Shown here piece after piece: positions 1 through 7,965 of a stretch of 64,000 nucleotides of DNA. Position numbers and translations under genes: made by a program. The notes beneath the pieces are model-generated. The model was given only the letters and a program-made list of their open reading frames with translations, did no database searches and was not told the DNA's origin. Location of the stretch: positions 124,001 through 188,000 of the forward strand of contig NZ_JACVWU010000016.1 of the NCBI RefSeq assembly GCF_014596915.1. The letters run 5' to 3'. This DNA comes from Streptomyces sp. TRM68416. GTDB lineage: Bacteria > Actinomycetota > Actinomycetes > Streptomycetales > Streptomycetaceae. Positions within the stretch are counted from its first letter, which is position 1, and every line of letters begins with the position of its first letter.

Positions 1-1
1 C

Positions 2-514
2 TTCGTGTCGGGGTTCGTCGGGGCCGGGGCGGCGCTGAAGCGGCTGAACCTGACCCGCGTACGGGACGTGGAGATCACCGACTATCCGACGGTCACCGTC
101 GACGACCCGCTCCAGGAGATCTTCAACAAGCTCCGCTCCAGCGGCACCAACGAGATCCTGCTGCTCGACAAGCGCCGCCGCCCCTACAAATGGCTCCGAC
201 GCGGCGACCTGATGCGGGCCAAGGGCTCACTGGCCCGCGCGGGCACGCTGGTGCACGACACGGTCACCCGGGACGCCACCCTGCGCGACGCCCTGGAGGC
301 CGTCCTCACCGACAACGCGGGGCGGGTCGCGGTCACCGGGCGGCGCGGGGAGTACGACGGCGTCGTCGACATGGAGACGCTGATGAACTCCGTGCACGAA
401 CTGCTGGAGGCGGACCGGCTGGAGGCGATGGAGCACCAGCACGAGCTGGAGGCGGCCCGCGCCCCGCAGACGCATGCCGAGCAGGAGGGCGACGGAGGGG
501 AGAAGAAGGCGTGA
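2..514 (+). CDS. Osmoprotectant ABC importer ATP-binding subunit, C-terminal part (5' end outside window)
   Basis: The window opens inside this gene: the frame is already open at base 2 and runs 170 codons to the TGA at 512-514. What is visible is not the ATPase core but the tail, two consecutive CBS-type modules (roughly residues 20-75 and 80-135 of the visible part, with the TVTVDDPLQEIFNKL and RDATLRDALEAVL helices), followed by an acidic, alanine-rich end. Tandem CBS modules behind an ABC ATPase are characteristic of the OpuA/OpuC/ProV family, where they sense ionic strength. The stop overlaps the next gene's GTG by 4 bases (GTGA), and the following two genes encode the matching permease and binding protein, so the assignment is largely by operon context. 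Confidence 0.85.
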   Translation, partial: FVSGFVGAGAALKRLNLTRVRDVEITDYPTVTVDDPLQEIFNKLRSSGTNEILLLDKRRRPYKWLRRGDLMRAKGSLARAGTLVHDTVTRDATLRDALEAVLTDNAGRVAVTGRRGEYDGVVDMETLMNSVHELLEADRLEAMEHQHELEAARAPQTHAEQEGDGGEKKA

Positions 515-1413
515 CGGTTCCTTCGAGGCCCCCAGGACACCGGCGTCCGCACGGCGAGCACGAGGTCGAGGGCCTCGCCTTCCGGGACGAGGGCGAGGGC
601 GAGAACTTCGCGCTCCGGGACGAGGGCGAGGGCGAGGCCGGGCGGGGGACGCCCCCGCCGTCTGCGGCCCCGCCGCGCCGGGTGACCTGGCAGAAGCTGA
701 CGTTCCTGCCCGCGCTGCTGGTGGCGGTGCTGCTGGCGACCTGGCTGTGGTTCCAGCAGGCCGACCTGGACTCGATCTCCGAGAACGCGCTGTCGAACGG
801 CCAGGTGTCGAAGGCCCTGTGGCAGCACGTGGAACTGACGGTGATCTCCACCTTCTTCGTGCTGATCATCGCGATCCCGCTGGGCGTGCTGCTCACCCGC
901 AAGGCGTTCCGCAAGGCCACCCCGGTGGCGATGGCGGTCGCCAACACGGGTCAGGCGACCCCGGCGATCGGCCTGCTCGCCCTGCTGGTGATCTGGCTCG
1001 GCACCGGCATGAAGGCGGCCCTGATCGGCATCGTCATCTACGCCGTCCTGCCGGTGCTCTCCAACACAATGGCGGGCCTGAAGGCCAACGACCCGACCCT
1101 GCTGGAGGCGGCCCGCGGCATCGGCATGTCCCCGCTCGGCGTGCTGACCCGGGTGGAACTCCCCCTGGCCGTCCCGCTGATCCTGGCGGGCGTGCGCACG
1201 GCCCTCGTCCTGAACGTCGGTACGGCGACCCTGGCGACCTTCGGCGGGAGCGGCGGCCTGGGCGTACTGATCACCACCGGCATCACCAACCAGCGGATGC
1301 CGGTGCTGATGCTGGGGTCGATCCTCACGGTGGCGCTGGCGCTGCTGGTGGACTGGCTGGCCTCACTGGCCGAACTGCTGCTCCGGCCGCGGGGGTTGGA
1401 GGTGACGGCGTGA
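511..1413 (+). CDS. Osmoprotectant ABC transporter permease (OpuCB/ProW-like)
   Basis: A 300-residue inner membrane permease. Hydrophobic segments begin near residue 66, and the EAA loop that docks on the ATPase is clear near residues 200-219 (EAARGIGMSPLGVLTRVELP). The GTG at 511 was chosen because it overlaps the upstream stop as GTGA; an upstream extension in the same frame runs through the ATPase gene and is not credible. The cytoplasmic N-terminus (about 60 residues) is charged and contains a short direct repeat (RDEGEGE twice), absent from the compact OpuCB proteins I know. Only one permease gene is visible here; OpuC-type systems often have two, so a second could lie upstream of the window. 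Confidence 0.9.
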   Translation: MTVPSRPPGHRRPHGEHEVEGLAFRDEGEGENFALRDEGEGEAGRGTPPPSAAPPRRVTWQKLTFLPALLVAVLLATWLWFQQADLDSISENALSNGQVSKALWQHVELTVISTFFVLIIAIPLGVLLTRKAFRKATPVAMAVANTGQATPAIGLLALLVIWLGTGMKAALIGIVIYAVLPVLSNTMAGLKANDPTLLEAARGIGMSPLGVLTRVELPLAVPLILAGVRTALVLNVGTATLATFGGSGGLGVLITTGITNQRMPVLMLGSILTVALALLVDWLASLAELLLRPRGLEVTA

Positions 1414-2372
1414 GACGCGCGTGCCTGGTGCTCGCGGGAGCGCTGACCGTGGTCTCCGGCTGCGGACTGACCAGCGGCTCTCCCATGGTCGACAACGTCG
1501 TCCCCGGCTCGATCGGCCGGGGCGAACCGCTCAAGGGCGCCGACCTGACGGTGACGTCCAAGGAGTTCACCGAGCAGCTGATCCTCGGCGCGATCATGGG
1601 CATCGCCTTCGAGGCGGCGGGCGCGGACGTCCTCGACCGCACCGGCATCCAGGGCTCCATCGGGGCCCGGGAGGCGGTCAGGTCCGGTGACGCGGACGCC
1701 ATGTACGAGTACACGGGCACCGCCTGGATCACGTACCAGGGCAACAGCGAGCCGATCGACGACCCGCGGGCGCAGTGGGAGGCGGTCCGGGACGCCGACT
1801 TCAAGAACGGGCTGACCTGGCTGGAGCCCTCCGCCCTGAACAACACCTACGCCCTGGCGACGAACCGGGCCAACGCCCGGAAGTACGGCACGAAGACGCT
1901 CTCGGACGTGGCGGAGCTGGCCGAGTCCGACCCCGGTGCGGTGACGCTGTGCGTGGAGGGCGAGTTCGCCAACCGCGCGGACGGGCTGCCGGGCATGCAG
2001 AAGGCGTACGGGATGAGCGTCCCGGCGAAGAACATCACGCAGATGGACACCGGGATCATCTACACCCAGGCCGCGAAGGGCAGTTGCGCCTACGGCGAGG
2101 TCTTCACCACCGACGGCCGCATCAAGTCGATGAACCTCGCGGTGATGGAGGACGACCGGAAGTTCTTCCCGAACTACAACGCGGCGCCCGAGATCAACTC
2201 CAGGACCCTGAAGGAATGGCCGGCCATCGCGGAGATCCTGGCCCCGGTGACGGCCAGGCTGAACAACGCCGTGGCGCGGGAGCTGAACGCCAAGGTGGAT
2301 GTCGACGGGGAGGACCCGCACAAGGTGGCGCTGGACTGGATGAAGGCGGAGGGGTTCGTCAAGGAGGGGTGA
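1410..2372 (+). CDS. Osmoprotectant substrate-binding lipoprotein (OpuCC/ProX-like)
   Basis: A 320-residue secreted lipoprotein. The N-terminus is a short lipoprotein signal with Cys18 as the acylation site (VVSGC). The mature part begins with the family-typical stretch containing TSKEFTEQLILG and later YEYTGTAWITY, features of the quaternary-amine-binding (glycine betaine, choline, carnitine) type II binding proteins. The GTG start at 1410 overlaps the permease stop by 4 bases, so translation is probably coupled and the three genes form one operon. The exact ligand cannot be read from sequence. Confidence 0.9.
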   Translation: MRRACLVLAGALTVVSGCGLTSGSPMVDNVVPGSIGRGEPLKGADLTVTSKEFTEQLILGAIMGIAFEAAGADVLDRTGIQGSIGAREAVRSGDADAMYEYTGTAWITYQGNSEPIDDPRAQWEAVRDADFKNGLTWLEPSALNNTYALATNRANARKYGTKTLSDVAELAESDPGAVTLCVEGEFANRADGLPGMQKAYGMSVPAKNITQMDTGIIYTQAAKGSCAYGEVFTTDGRIKSMNLAVMEDDRKFFPNYNAAPEINSRTLKEWPAIAEILAPVTARLNNAVARELNAKVDVDGEDPHKVALDWMKAEGFVKEG

Positions 2373-2449
2373 GCGGCCGGGGTGAGCGGAGGAGGCAATT
2401 CCGCGCATCAGGGATTCCTCCTGGCACATCATGATGTATCGCTCTTTGA

Positions 2450-2631
2450 GGCCCCCGCCACTGGGACATCTTCGAACGCCCGAGTCTCAAGGCGGGCGCT
2501 CGCGGCAGCCTCGTCCCGCACGCCCGCCTCGCCGCCCTCGCCACAGGGCACGGCGCCGCCTTCTACACGGCCGACGCGGTTTCGCCCGCTTCCCCGGCCT
2601 CCGCTGGCAACACCCCCTCGAAGAGGCCTGA
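2450..2631 (+). pseudogene. VapC-like PIN-domain toxin remnant, frameshifted and 5'-truncated
   Basis: Frame 2 (from 2450, just after an in-frame TGA) encodes HWDIFERPS then GSLVPHARLAALATGHGAAFYTADA, the C-terminal half of a PIN domain; immediately after, the family's ending FARFPGLRWQHPL appears in a different frame at 2581-2619 and closes with TGA at 2629-2631. Intact relatives read ...DADFARFPGLRW..., so about two bases are missing near 2578. The N-terminal half with the first catalytic Asp is absent, and no VapB-like antitoxin is visible upstream. This is therefore a decayed toxin gene, not a working one. It is squeezed between the importer operon and the convergent protease gene. Confidence 0.75.
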
Positions 2632-2632
2632 C

Positions 2633-3424
2633 TCAGCAGTTGGGGACGGACCCCCCGCCCTTCTCCAGGGCGACCAGGGCGTCGACCGCGCCCTTGAGGG
2701 TGGTCACCGGGATCAGGCGCAGCCCCTCGGGCAGCTCGGCCTTGGCGTCGGAGCACTCGGCCTCGGGGACGAGGAAGACGGTCGCCCCGTCCCTCCGCGC
2801 GGCCTGCGTCTTCAGGGCGACGCCGCCGACCGGGCCGACGGTGCCGTGCGCGTCGATGGTCCCCGTACCGGCGATGCTGCGGCCGCCGGTGAGATCGCCG
2901 CCGCTGCCGTCGCCGTCCAGCTTGTCGATGATGCCGAGGGAGAACAGCAGACCGGCGCTGGGGCCGCCGACGTCGGCGAGTTCCAGGGTGACCTTGATGT
3001 CCTTGCCGTCGAGGCCGAGGTGGTTCAGCGCGGCCTCGGTCGCGGTGTCCTGGGACTCCCGCATCTGCTCGGTGTTGTACTCCTCGATCTCCTTGGTGCT
3101 CTGCCCGCTCGGGTAGACCGCGTCCCGCGGCATGACCGCCCGGTCCGTACGGAACCAGGAGTCGAGCACATCGCCGAGCTGGACGGTCGCGTCGGGGCCG
3201 GTCGCCTCGATCGTGGTCATCCGCAGTTCCCCGCTGGTCTTCCGGGTCGGCGCACCGGAGATCGTGATCACCGGCTCGCCCCGGTCCGCGCCCAGCACGT
3301 CCGCCGTCATCCCGGGCTGCGTCAGCGCGAACGGCAGCGGCGCGAACAGCGCGGCGGCGAGCAGCCCCACGACAGGAGCGGCGCAGACGGCGAGGGCTTG
3401 GGGACGCGAGAGACGAGAGAGCAC
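2633..3424 (-). CDS. Membrane-anchored S16 (Lon-like) serine protease, YlbL/SdrC type
   Basis: A 263-residue protein with one N-terminal membrane segment (about residues 10-33) and a C-terminal Lon-type proteolytic domain. The catalytic Ser156 lies in GGPSAGLLFSLG and Lys205 in GPVGGVALKTQAA. YlbL relatives normally carry a PDZ domain between anchor and protease and run to about 340-370 residues; here that middle part is much reduced and I cannot identify a PDZ. The start GTG at 3424 has no clear ribosome binding site, but a TAGATT hexamer sits 7 bases upstream of it, as in leaderless Streptomyces transcripts. Substrate unknown. An IclR regulator gene lies just upstream on the same strand. 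Confidence 0.85.
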   Translation of the reverse strand: MLSRLSRPQALAVCAAPVVGLLAAALFAPLPFALTQPGMTADVLGADRGEPVITISGAPTRKTSGELRMTTIEATGPDATVQLGDVLDSWFRTDRAVMPRDAVYPSGQSTKEIEEYNTEQMRESQDTATEAALNHLGLDGKDIKVTLELADVGGPSAGLLFSLGIIDKLDGDGSGGDLTGGRSIAGTGTIDAHGTVGPVGGVALKTQAARRDGATVFLVPEAECSDAKAELPEGLRLIPVTTLKGAVDALVALEKGGGSVPNC

Positions 3425-3458
3425 GGGGTCAATCTAACGCGGGGCCGGTTCGGCGCCG

Positions 3459-4100
3459 TCAGCGCAGCGCCTCCGCGACCTCCCGGGCCGCGTCCATGAC
3501 CCGCGGCCCCACCCGCTCCGGCACCGCGTCCGCCAGCATCACGACCCCGACGCTGCCCTCGACGCCCGTGACCCCGAGCAGCGGCGCCGCGGCCCCGCTG
3601 GCCCCGGCCTCCAGCTCCCCGTGCGTCAGGGTGTACCCGGGGTCCTCCGGCGGCTGCCGCCGCGCCGCGAGGATCGCCCGGCCGGCCGCGCCCCGCTCCA
3701 GCGGGTGCCGGAACCCGGCCCGGTAGGCCACGTGGTAGTCCGTCCACGTCGGCTCGACCACGGCGACGGCCAGCGCCTCCGCCCCGTCCACCAGTGTGAG
3801 ATGTGCCGTCGCCCCGATGTCCTCGGCCAGCGACCGCAGCGCGGGCAGCGCGGCCTCCCGTACCAGCGGATGCACCTGTCGGCCCAGGCGCAGCACCCCG
3901 AGCCCCACGCGGGCGCGTCCGCCCAGGTCACGACGGACGAGGGCGTGCTGCTCCAGCGTGGCGAGCAGCCGGTACACAACGGTCCGGTTCACGCCGAGTT
4001 TGGTGGAAAGCTCGGTGACGGTCAGCCCGTGGTCGGTGTCGGCCAGCAGTTTGAGGACGCGCAGTCCCCGGTCGAGCGTCTGGGAGGTCTCCGCGGTCAC
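3459..4100 (-). CDS. IclR-family transcriptional regulator
   Basis: A 213-residue regulator: winged helix-turn-helix at residues 8-68 (LKLLADTDHGLTVTELSTKLGVNRTVVYRLLATL) and an IclR effector-binding domain behind it (ATAHLTLVDGAEALAVAVVEP; GFRHPLERGAAGRAILA). The GTG at 4100 was chosen over the in-frame GTG at 4109 because AAGGAG lies 8 bases before it, while for 4109 it abuts the start. The protein is shorter than typical IclR members (about 250), mostly through a compact C-terminus. Its target is not evident; a 7-bp inverted repeat GCGTCAC/GTGACGC at 4148-4173 upstream could be an autoregulatory operator, which is a guess. Confidence 0.88.
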   Translation of the reverse strand: MTAETSQTLDRGLRVLKLLADTDHGLTVTELSTKLGVNRTVVYRLLATLEQHALVRRDLGGRARVGLGVLRLGRQVHPLVREAALPALRSLAEDIGATAHLTLVDGAEALAVAVVEPTWTDYHVAYRAGFRHPLERGAAGRAILAARRQPPEDPGYTLTHGELEAGASGAAAPLLGVTGVEGSVGVVMLADAVPERVGPRVMDAAREVAEALR

Positions 4101-4390
4101 GACGCCCACTCCTTAGTGGTGAGGTCGGCAGCCCCCTCGCGGCGGATGCGTCACCGAGTCCCGTCAGTGACGCGCTTCAGAGGCCGCCGATCGGCTGGCG
4201 GCCCGGCCTGTCCGGACCGCGTCGCTTCACGGCTGCGCTCCGCGGCGGCGCTGCCACGGGGCGTGTGCGTAGCGGGACATTAGCGAAGGCGGTTCGCTGA
4301 GCGGAAGGCTCCGTCCAGAATCCGGGCATGGACCGGTACGGCCTGCTTGCGTTTGTCCTGTTACGTACGTCACCCGCCCGTCGGGCCGGG

Positions 4391-6184
4391 TCACCGCATC
4401 CGCGTGGCCCACTCCTGCACCTTGGCGATGCGCTGCCGCAACTGCCCCGCGGTCGCCTCCGCGCTCGGCGGGCCGCCGCACACCCGGCGCAGCTCGGTGT
4501 GGATGACACCGTGCGGCTTGCCGCTCTGGTGGACGTAGGCACTGACCATCGTGTTGAGCTGCTTGCGCAGCTCCATCATCTCCTTGTGCGAGACGACGGG
4601 TCGCCGCTCGGCGGGCAGCTCCAGCAGGTCGGCCTCGGCATCCGGCTTCTTGCGGCTGTGCGCGATCTGCCGGGCCTGCCGCTTCTGGAGCAGCAGCTGC
4701 ACCTGGTCGGGTTCGAGGAGCCCGGGGATGCCGAGGTAGTCCTGCTCCTCCTCGCTCCCGGGATGGGCCTGCATGCCGAACTCGGCGCCGTCGTAGAGGA
4801 CGCGGTCGAAGACGGCCTCGGACTCCAGCGCCTCGAAGGAGAACTGCTCCTGCTCGCCGGTGTCCTCGTCCTGCTCCTTGTTCGCCTCCTCCATCTCCTT
4901 CTCGGACTCGGCGTACGGGTCCTCCTCACCCTCCTTCTTCGGCTTGTCGAGGGCGTGGTCCCGCTCCACCTCCATCTCGTTGGCGAAGGTGAGCAGGTCG
5001 GGCACGGTCGGCAGGAAGACGGAGGCGGTCTCGCCGCGCCGCCTGGACCGTACGAAACGGCCGACGGCCTGGGCGAAGAAGAGCGGGGTGGAGATGGTGG
5101 TGGCGTAGACGCCGACGGCGAGCCGGGGCACGTCGACGCCCTCGGACACCATCCGGACCGCGACCATCCAGCGGTCGGTGTTGTTGCTGAAGTCGTCGAT
5201 CCGCTTGGACGCTCCGGCGTCGTCGGACAGGACGAGGGTCGCCTTGGTGCCGGTGATCTCGCGGATCAGCTTGGCGTAGGCGCGCGCGGAGTCCTGGTCG
5301 GAGGCGATGACGAGGGCACCGGCGTCCGGGATGGCCTTCCTGACCTCGGTCAGCCGCTGGTCGGCGGCGCGCAGCACACTCGGCATCCACTCGCCGCGCG
5401 GGTCCAGCGCCGTACGCCAGGCCTGGCTGATCGCGTCCTTGGTCATCGGCTCGCCGAGCCGGGCGGCGATCTCGTCGCCCGCCTTGGTACGCCAGCGCAT
5501 ATTGCCGCTGTAGGAGAGGAAGATGACCGGCCGGACGACGTGGTCGGCCAGCGCGTTGCCGTACCCGTAGGTGTAGTCGGCGGCCGAGCGGCGGATGCCG
5601 TCGTTGCCCTCCTCGTACGTGACGAAGGGGATGGGGTTGGTGTCGGACCGGAACGGCGTGCCGGTGAGCGCGAGCCGGCGGGTGGCGGGCTCGAACGCCT
5701 CCAGGCAGGCCTCGCCCCAGGACTTGGAGTCACCGGCGTGGTGGATCTCGTCGAGGATGACGAGGGTCTTGCGCTGCTCGACGCGGTTGCGGTGCAGCAT
5801 GGGCCGCACGCCGACACCGGCGTATGTGACGGCGACGCCCTGGTAGTCCTTGCCGAGCGGTCCCGCGCTGTACTCGGGGTCGAGCTTGATCCCTATCCGC
5901 GCGGCCGCCTCGGCCCACTGCTTCTTCAGGTGCTCGGTCGGCGCGACGACGGTCACCTGCTGCACGACGTGGTGGTGCAGCAGCCAGGAGGCGAGGGTGA
6001 GGGCGAAGGTCGTCTTGCCCGCGCCCGGGGTCGCCACCGCGAGGAAGTCACGCGGCTGCTCCTGGATGTACTTGTCCATCGCCCCCTGCTGCCAGGCACG
6101 CAGCTTGCTGGCGGTACCCCACGGGGCACGGCCGGGGAAGGCGGGCGAGAGGTGGTGCGAGGTGGAGGCGGCGGTGGTAGTCAC
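4391..6184 (-). CDS. SF2 DEAD/DEAH-box helicase
   Basis: A 597-residue cytoplasmic helicase of superfamily 2. Visible motifs in order: Walker A ATPGAGKT (51-58), DEIH (145-148), LTGTPFRS (173-180), and motif VI QAVGRFVRSRRRG (372-384). This arrangement resembles the type III restriction/RecG-like ResIII helicase fold rather than RNA DEAD-box proteins. An acidic, Glu/Gln-rich linker follows near residues 420-455. The start is GTG at 6184 with GGAG seven bases upstream. No nuclease or methylase domain is visible in it or next to it, so a restriction role is not supported; a general DNA repair or replication role is the default guess. Confidence 0.9.
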   Translation of the reverse strand: MTTTAASTSHHLSPAFPGRAPWGTASKLRAWQQGAMDKYIQEQPRDFLAVATPGAGKTTFALTLASWLLHHHVVQQVTVVAPTEHLKKQWAEAAARIGIKLDPEYSAGPLGKDYQGVAVTYAGVGVRPMLHRNRVEQRKTLVILDEIHHAGDSKSWGEACLEAFEPATRRLALTGTPFRSDTNPIPFVTYEEGNDGIRRSAADYTYGYGNALADHVVRPVIFLSYSGNMRWRTKAGDEIAARLGEPMTKDAISQAWRTALDPRGEWMPSVLRAADQRLTEVRKAIPDAGALVIASDQDSARAYAKLIREITGTKATLVLSDDAGASKRIDDFSNNTDRWMVAVRMVSEGVDVPRLAVGVYATTISTPLFFAQAVGRFVRSRRRGETASVFLPTVPDLLTFANEMEVERDHALDKPKKEGEEDPYAESEKEMEEANKEQDEDTGEQEQFSFEALESEAVFDRVLYDGAEFGMQAHPGSEEEQDYLGIPGLLEPDQVQLLLQKRQARQIAHSRKKPDAEADLLELPAERRPVVSHKEMMELRKQLNTMVSAYVHQSGKPHGVIHTELRRVCGGPPSAEATAGQLRQRIAKVQEWATRMR

Positions 6185-6304
6185 GGTCTCCGTAGGGGTT
6201 GGGCGGCTCGGCTACGTATGACAACCGGGCCACCCTACCGGCGACCTGCGACCGTCAACGCGCGAACGAGGGCGGGTCGCCCTGGGGTGGGACCGAGGTC
6301 ACAG

Positions 6305-6673
6305 TCAGCGCGCGAAGCGCGGCAACTGCGCCGCGATCTTGGGTACGTCCAGGGCCCCCTGGCAGACGTCCAGGACAAACCGCTCGGCCTCGTCCGCGTC
6401 GAAGCCGGCGTCCAGGGGATGACCGTTTACGTGCAGGAAGACCCAGGTCGCGTACCAGGCGATGCGCTTGTTTCCGTCGACTAGGGCGTGGTTGCGGGCG
6501 AGGGACTCCATGAGCGCCGCGGCCTTCTGCCATACGTCCGGGTAGGCGTCCTGCCCGAAGACGCTCGACCGGGGACGTGCCAGAGCCGAGTCCAGCAGCC
6601 CGTAGTCGCGCACCTCGTCCGCCCCGAGCCGCTGCGCGAGATTCAGCAGCTCGGGGAGCGTGAGGTAGTACAT
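6305..6673 (-). CDS. doc: Doc/Fic-family (death-on-curing) toxin
   Basis: A 122-residue Fic-fold protein. The core motif reads HALVDGNKR (62-70), matching the Doc-type HxFx(D/E)xNKR with Leu in place of the usual Phe. Doc from phage P1 is a kinase that phosphorylates elongation factor Tu; other Fic proteins AMPylate. The length fits Doc, which lacks the extra helices of larger Fic enzymes. Its ATG overlaps the stop of the upstream antitoxin gene (TGATG), the arrangement expected of a type II toxin-antitoxin operon. Confidence 0.88.
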   Translation of the reverse strand: MYYLTLPELLNLAQRLGADEVRDYGLLDSALARPRSSVFGQDAYPDVWQKAAALMESLARNHALVDGNKRIAWYATWVFLHVNGHPLDAGFDADEAERFVLDVCQGALDVPKIAAQLPRFAR

Positions 6674-6870
6674 CAGGCGAGCCTCCGGTTCAGCTCGGCG
6701 CTGGCCTTCAGTACGTGTTCGGCAGCCTCGTTGAACAGCCGGGAGTGTTCGTTTATGGCCGCGATCACCGCATCGTGCGCGAAAGCCTGCATGCTGCGCC
6801 CTTCCGCCGCCGCGCGCTCTCGCAGGGCGTCCAGCTCCTCTTCCGTAAACCGCAGATTCAGTCCAGCCAT
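6673..6870 (-). CDS. Antitoxin of the Doc module (ribbon-helix-helix-like)
   Basis: A 65-residue protein, MAGLNLRFTEEELDALRERAAAEGRS..., whose first 45 residues fit a ribbon-helix-helix DNA-binding fold (beta strand LNLRF, then two helices), followed by a helical tail that would bind the toxin. An upstream in-frame GTG (6897) would add nine residues but would place the palindromic operator inside the coding sequence, so ATG at 6870 is preferred. The classical partner of Doc is Phd, which has a different fold; pairing with an RHH-type protein is seen in actinobacteria. It probably neutralises Doc and represses the operon through the palindrome at 6886-6899. Confidence 0.8.
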   Translation of the reverse strand: MAGLNLRFTEEELDALRERAAAEGRSMQAFAHDAVIAAINEHSRLFNEAAEHVLKASAELNRRLA

Positions 6871-6885
6871 GCCTTCGACGGTACT

Positions 6886-6899
6886 ACGTGGTACCACGT
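6886..6899. promoter_or_regulatory. Perfect 14-bp palindrome, probable toxin-antitoxin operator
   Basis: ACGTGGTACCACGT is self-complementary over 14 bp and lies 16 bp upstream of the antitoxin ATG. RHH-type antitoxins bind short palindromes overlapping their own promoter, so this is the likely autoregulatory site. Binding is inferred from position and symmetry. Confidence 0.6.
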
Positions 6900-6903
6900 G
6901 GTG

Positions 6904-7386
6904 TCACCGGAACTCCGTCGCACGACCGACATGGGCATGCAGCAGACGTGGGGAGCTTTCGAAGCCGCCGCGGGCGTACGCCGGGATCGCCCGTGGTGAG
7001 GAGTGGACCGTGACCCGCTCCAGGCCGAGATCCCGGGCCGTGGAGAGGACGGCGTCGATCAGGCGGCCGCCGAGGCCCGCGTCCCGGGCCTCGGGGACGA
7101 TATACACGCACTGGAGATCGCCCGACGCCCGGTCCGGGGCGTACGGGGTCGGTACGCGGCGTACGATCGCCAGCCACGCCATGCCGATGACGGCGGAGTC
7201 GCGCACCAGGACCGTGCAGCGGTGCGAGGAGGCGTGCTCAGCCGCCCAGGCGGTGAAGTGCCGGACGAAGTCCGCACGGTCGACGCTCGTCGGCTCTTCG
7301 CCGTTCTCGGTGATCCACTGCCAGCGCAGGCCGGCGACGGCCGTCAGCTCGTCGGGCCGCGCCGGGCGGACGGTGATGTTCTCCAT
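6904..7386 (-). CDS. GNAT-family N-acetyltransferase
   Basis: A 160-residue single-domain acetyltransferase. Motif A is present at about residues 93-112 (VYIVPEARDAGLGGRLIDAVL, with the acetyl-CoA pyrophosphate loop RDAGLGGR), and the C-terminal IPAYARGGF carries the conserved tyrosine that can act as general acid. The substrate cannot be predicted. The gene starts inside the 3' end of the SUKH-like reading frame upstream, which suggests the neighbour lost its natural end (see there). Confidence 0.88.
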   Translation of the reverse strand: MENITVRPARPDELTAVAGLRWQWITENGEEPTSVDRADFVRHFTAWAAEHASSHRCTVLVRDSAVIGMAWLAIVRRVPTPYAPDRASGDLQCVYIVPEARDAGLGGRLIDAVLSTARDLGLERVTVHSSPRAIPAYARGGFESSPRLLHAHVGRATEFR

Positions 7387-7843
7387 CCGTACATGGTGAG
7401 CGGCCGGACGTCCTGGCGTGGCGGATCAGCCAGAGAGTGAAGACGACCGTGGAGACGTCGACGTGCGGCAGCGGGTGCGGGGTGGTGCCGGGGCCGCGCC
7501 AGTCCAGTACCGCGCCGGTCCCGCCGTCCAGCAGGAGGCTGGTGCCGCCGGTCAGCCGGCCGAGGCGGATCAGCCGCCCGGAGCGGGCCGGAACCTCCGG
7601 CATGCCTTCCTCAGCGCACAGTTCGGCGAGCGTGGGCAGTGGCACGTCCGCGTCCGGGTGGAACAGGACACCGTCCTCGGGCAGGCCCGTCTCGCGCAGG
7701 AAGCGGCGGGTCGGTTCGTGGGTGAGCGCCGCGGGGAAGTCGACGTCCTCGAAGCGCATCATCCGGCCCCGGCCGAACTCCTGGTCCAGCAGCCGGGCAT
7801 GAAGGTCCAGGACGAGGCCTGATGCGGTGGCGGTCGTGCTCAT
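7238..7843 (-). CDS. SUKH-4-like immunity protein, C-terminus replaced by out-of-frame GNAT sequence
   Basis: The start ATG at 7843 has a strong GGGGGAA ribosome site. Residues 1 to about 142 look like a SUKH-4 domain (EFGRGRMMRFEDVDFPAALTHEPTRRFLRETGLPEDG..., then GRLIRLGRLTGGTSLLLDGGTGAVLDW and VDVSTVVFTLWLIR). SUKH proteins are mostly immunity proteins against polymorphic nuclease toxins. After the WLIR helix the family normally continues for another 30-50 residues; here the frame runs out of phase through the GNAT gene for about 59 arginine- and proline-rich residues until a stop at 7238. The simplest reading is a deletion that removed the 3' end, so it may be a pseudogene. No cognate toxin is visible. 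Confidence 0.65.
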   Translation of the reverse strand: MSTTATASGLVLDLHARLLDQEFGRGRMMRFEDVDFPAALTHEPTRRFLRETGLPEDGVLFHPDADVPLPTLAELCAEEGMPEVPARSGRLIRLGRLTGGTSLLLDGGTGAVLDWRGPGTTPHPLPHVDVSTVVFTLWLIRHARTSGRSPCTDGEHHRPPGAARRADGRRRPALAVDHRERRRADERRPCGLRPALHRLGG

Positions 7844-7965
7844 CGTTCCCCCGGGATGCTCACTGTGCCCCGGGCGAAGGCCGGGCCGGGGCAGGTCGTG
7901 CACGTGCTCGTCACACTACGCCGCCCCACTGACAACACCCTCGCCCCGACCCAAGGCGCGTCCGC

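Noticed and set aside
2846..3499. Long frames antisense to the S16 protease and many other genes
   Set aside because: In DNA of this GC content, long antisense frames are expected; composition is Arg/Gly/Pro-rich and family motifs are missing.
4391..6184. Restriction or phage-defence helicase
   Set aside because: No methylase, nuclease or defence partner lies next to it; the flanks are unrelated housekeeping and toxin-antitoxin genes.
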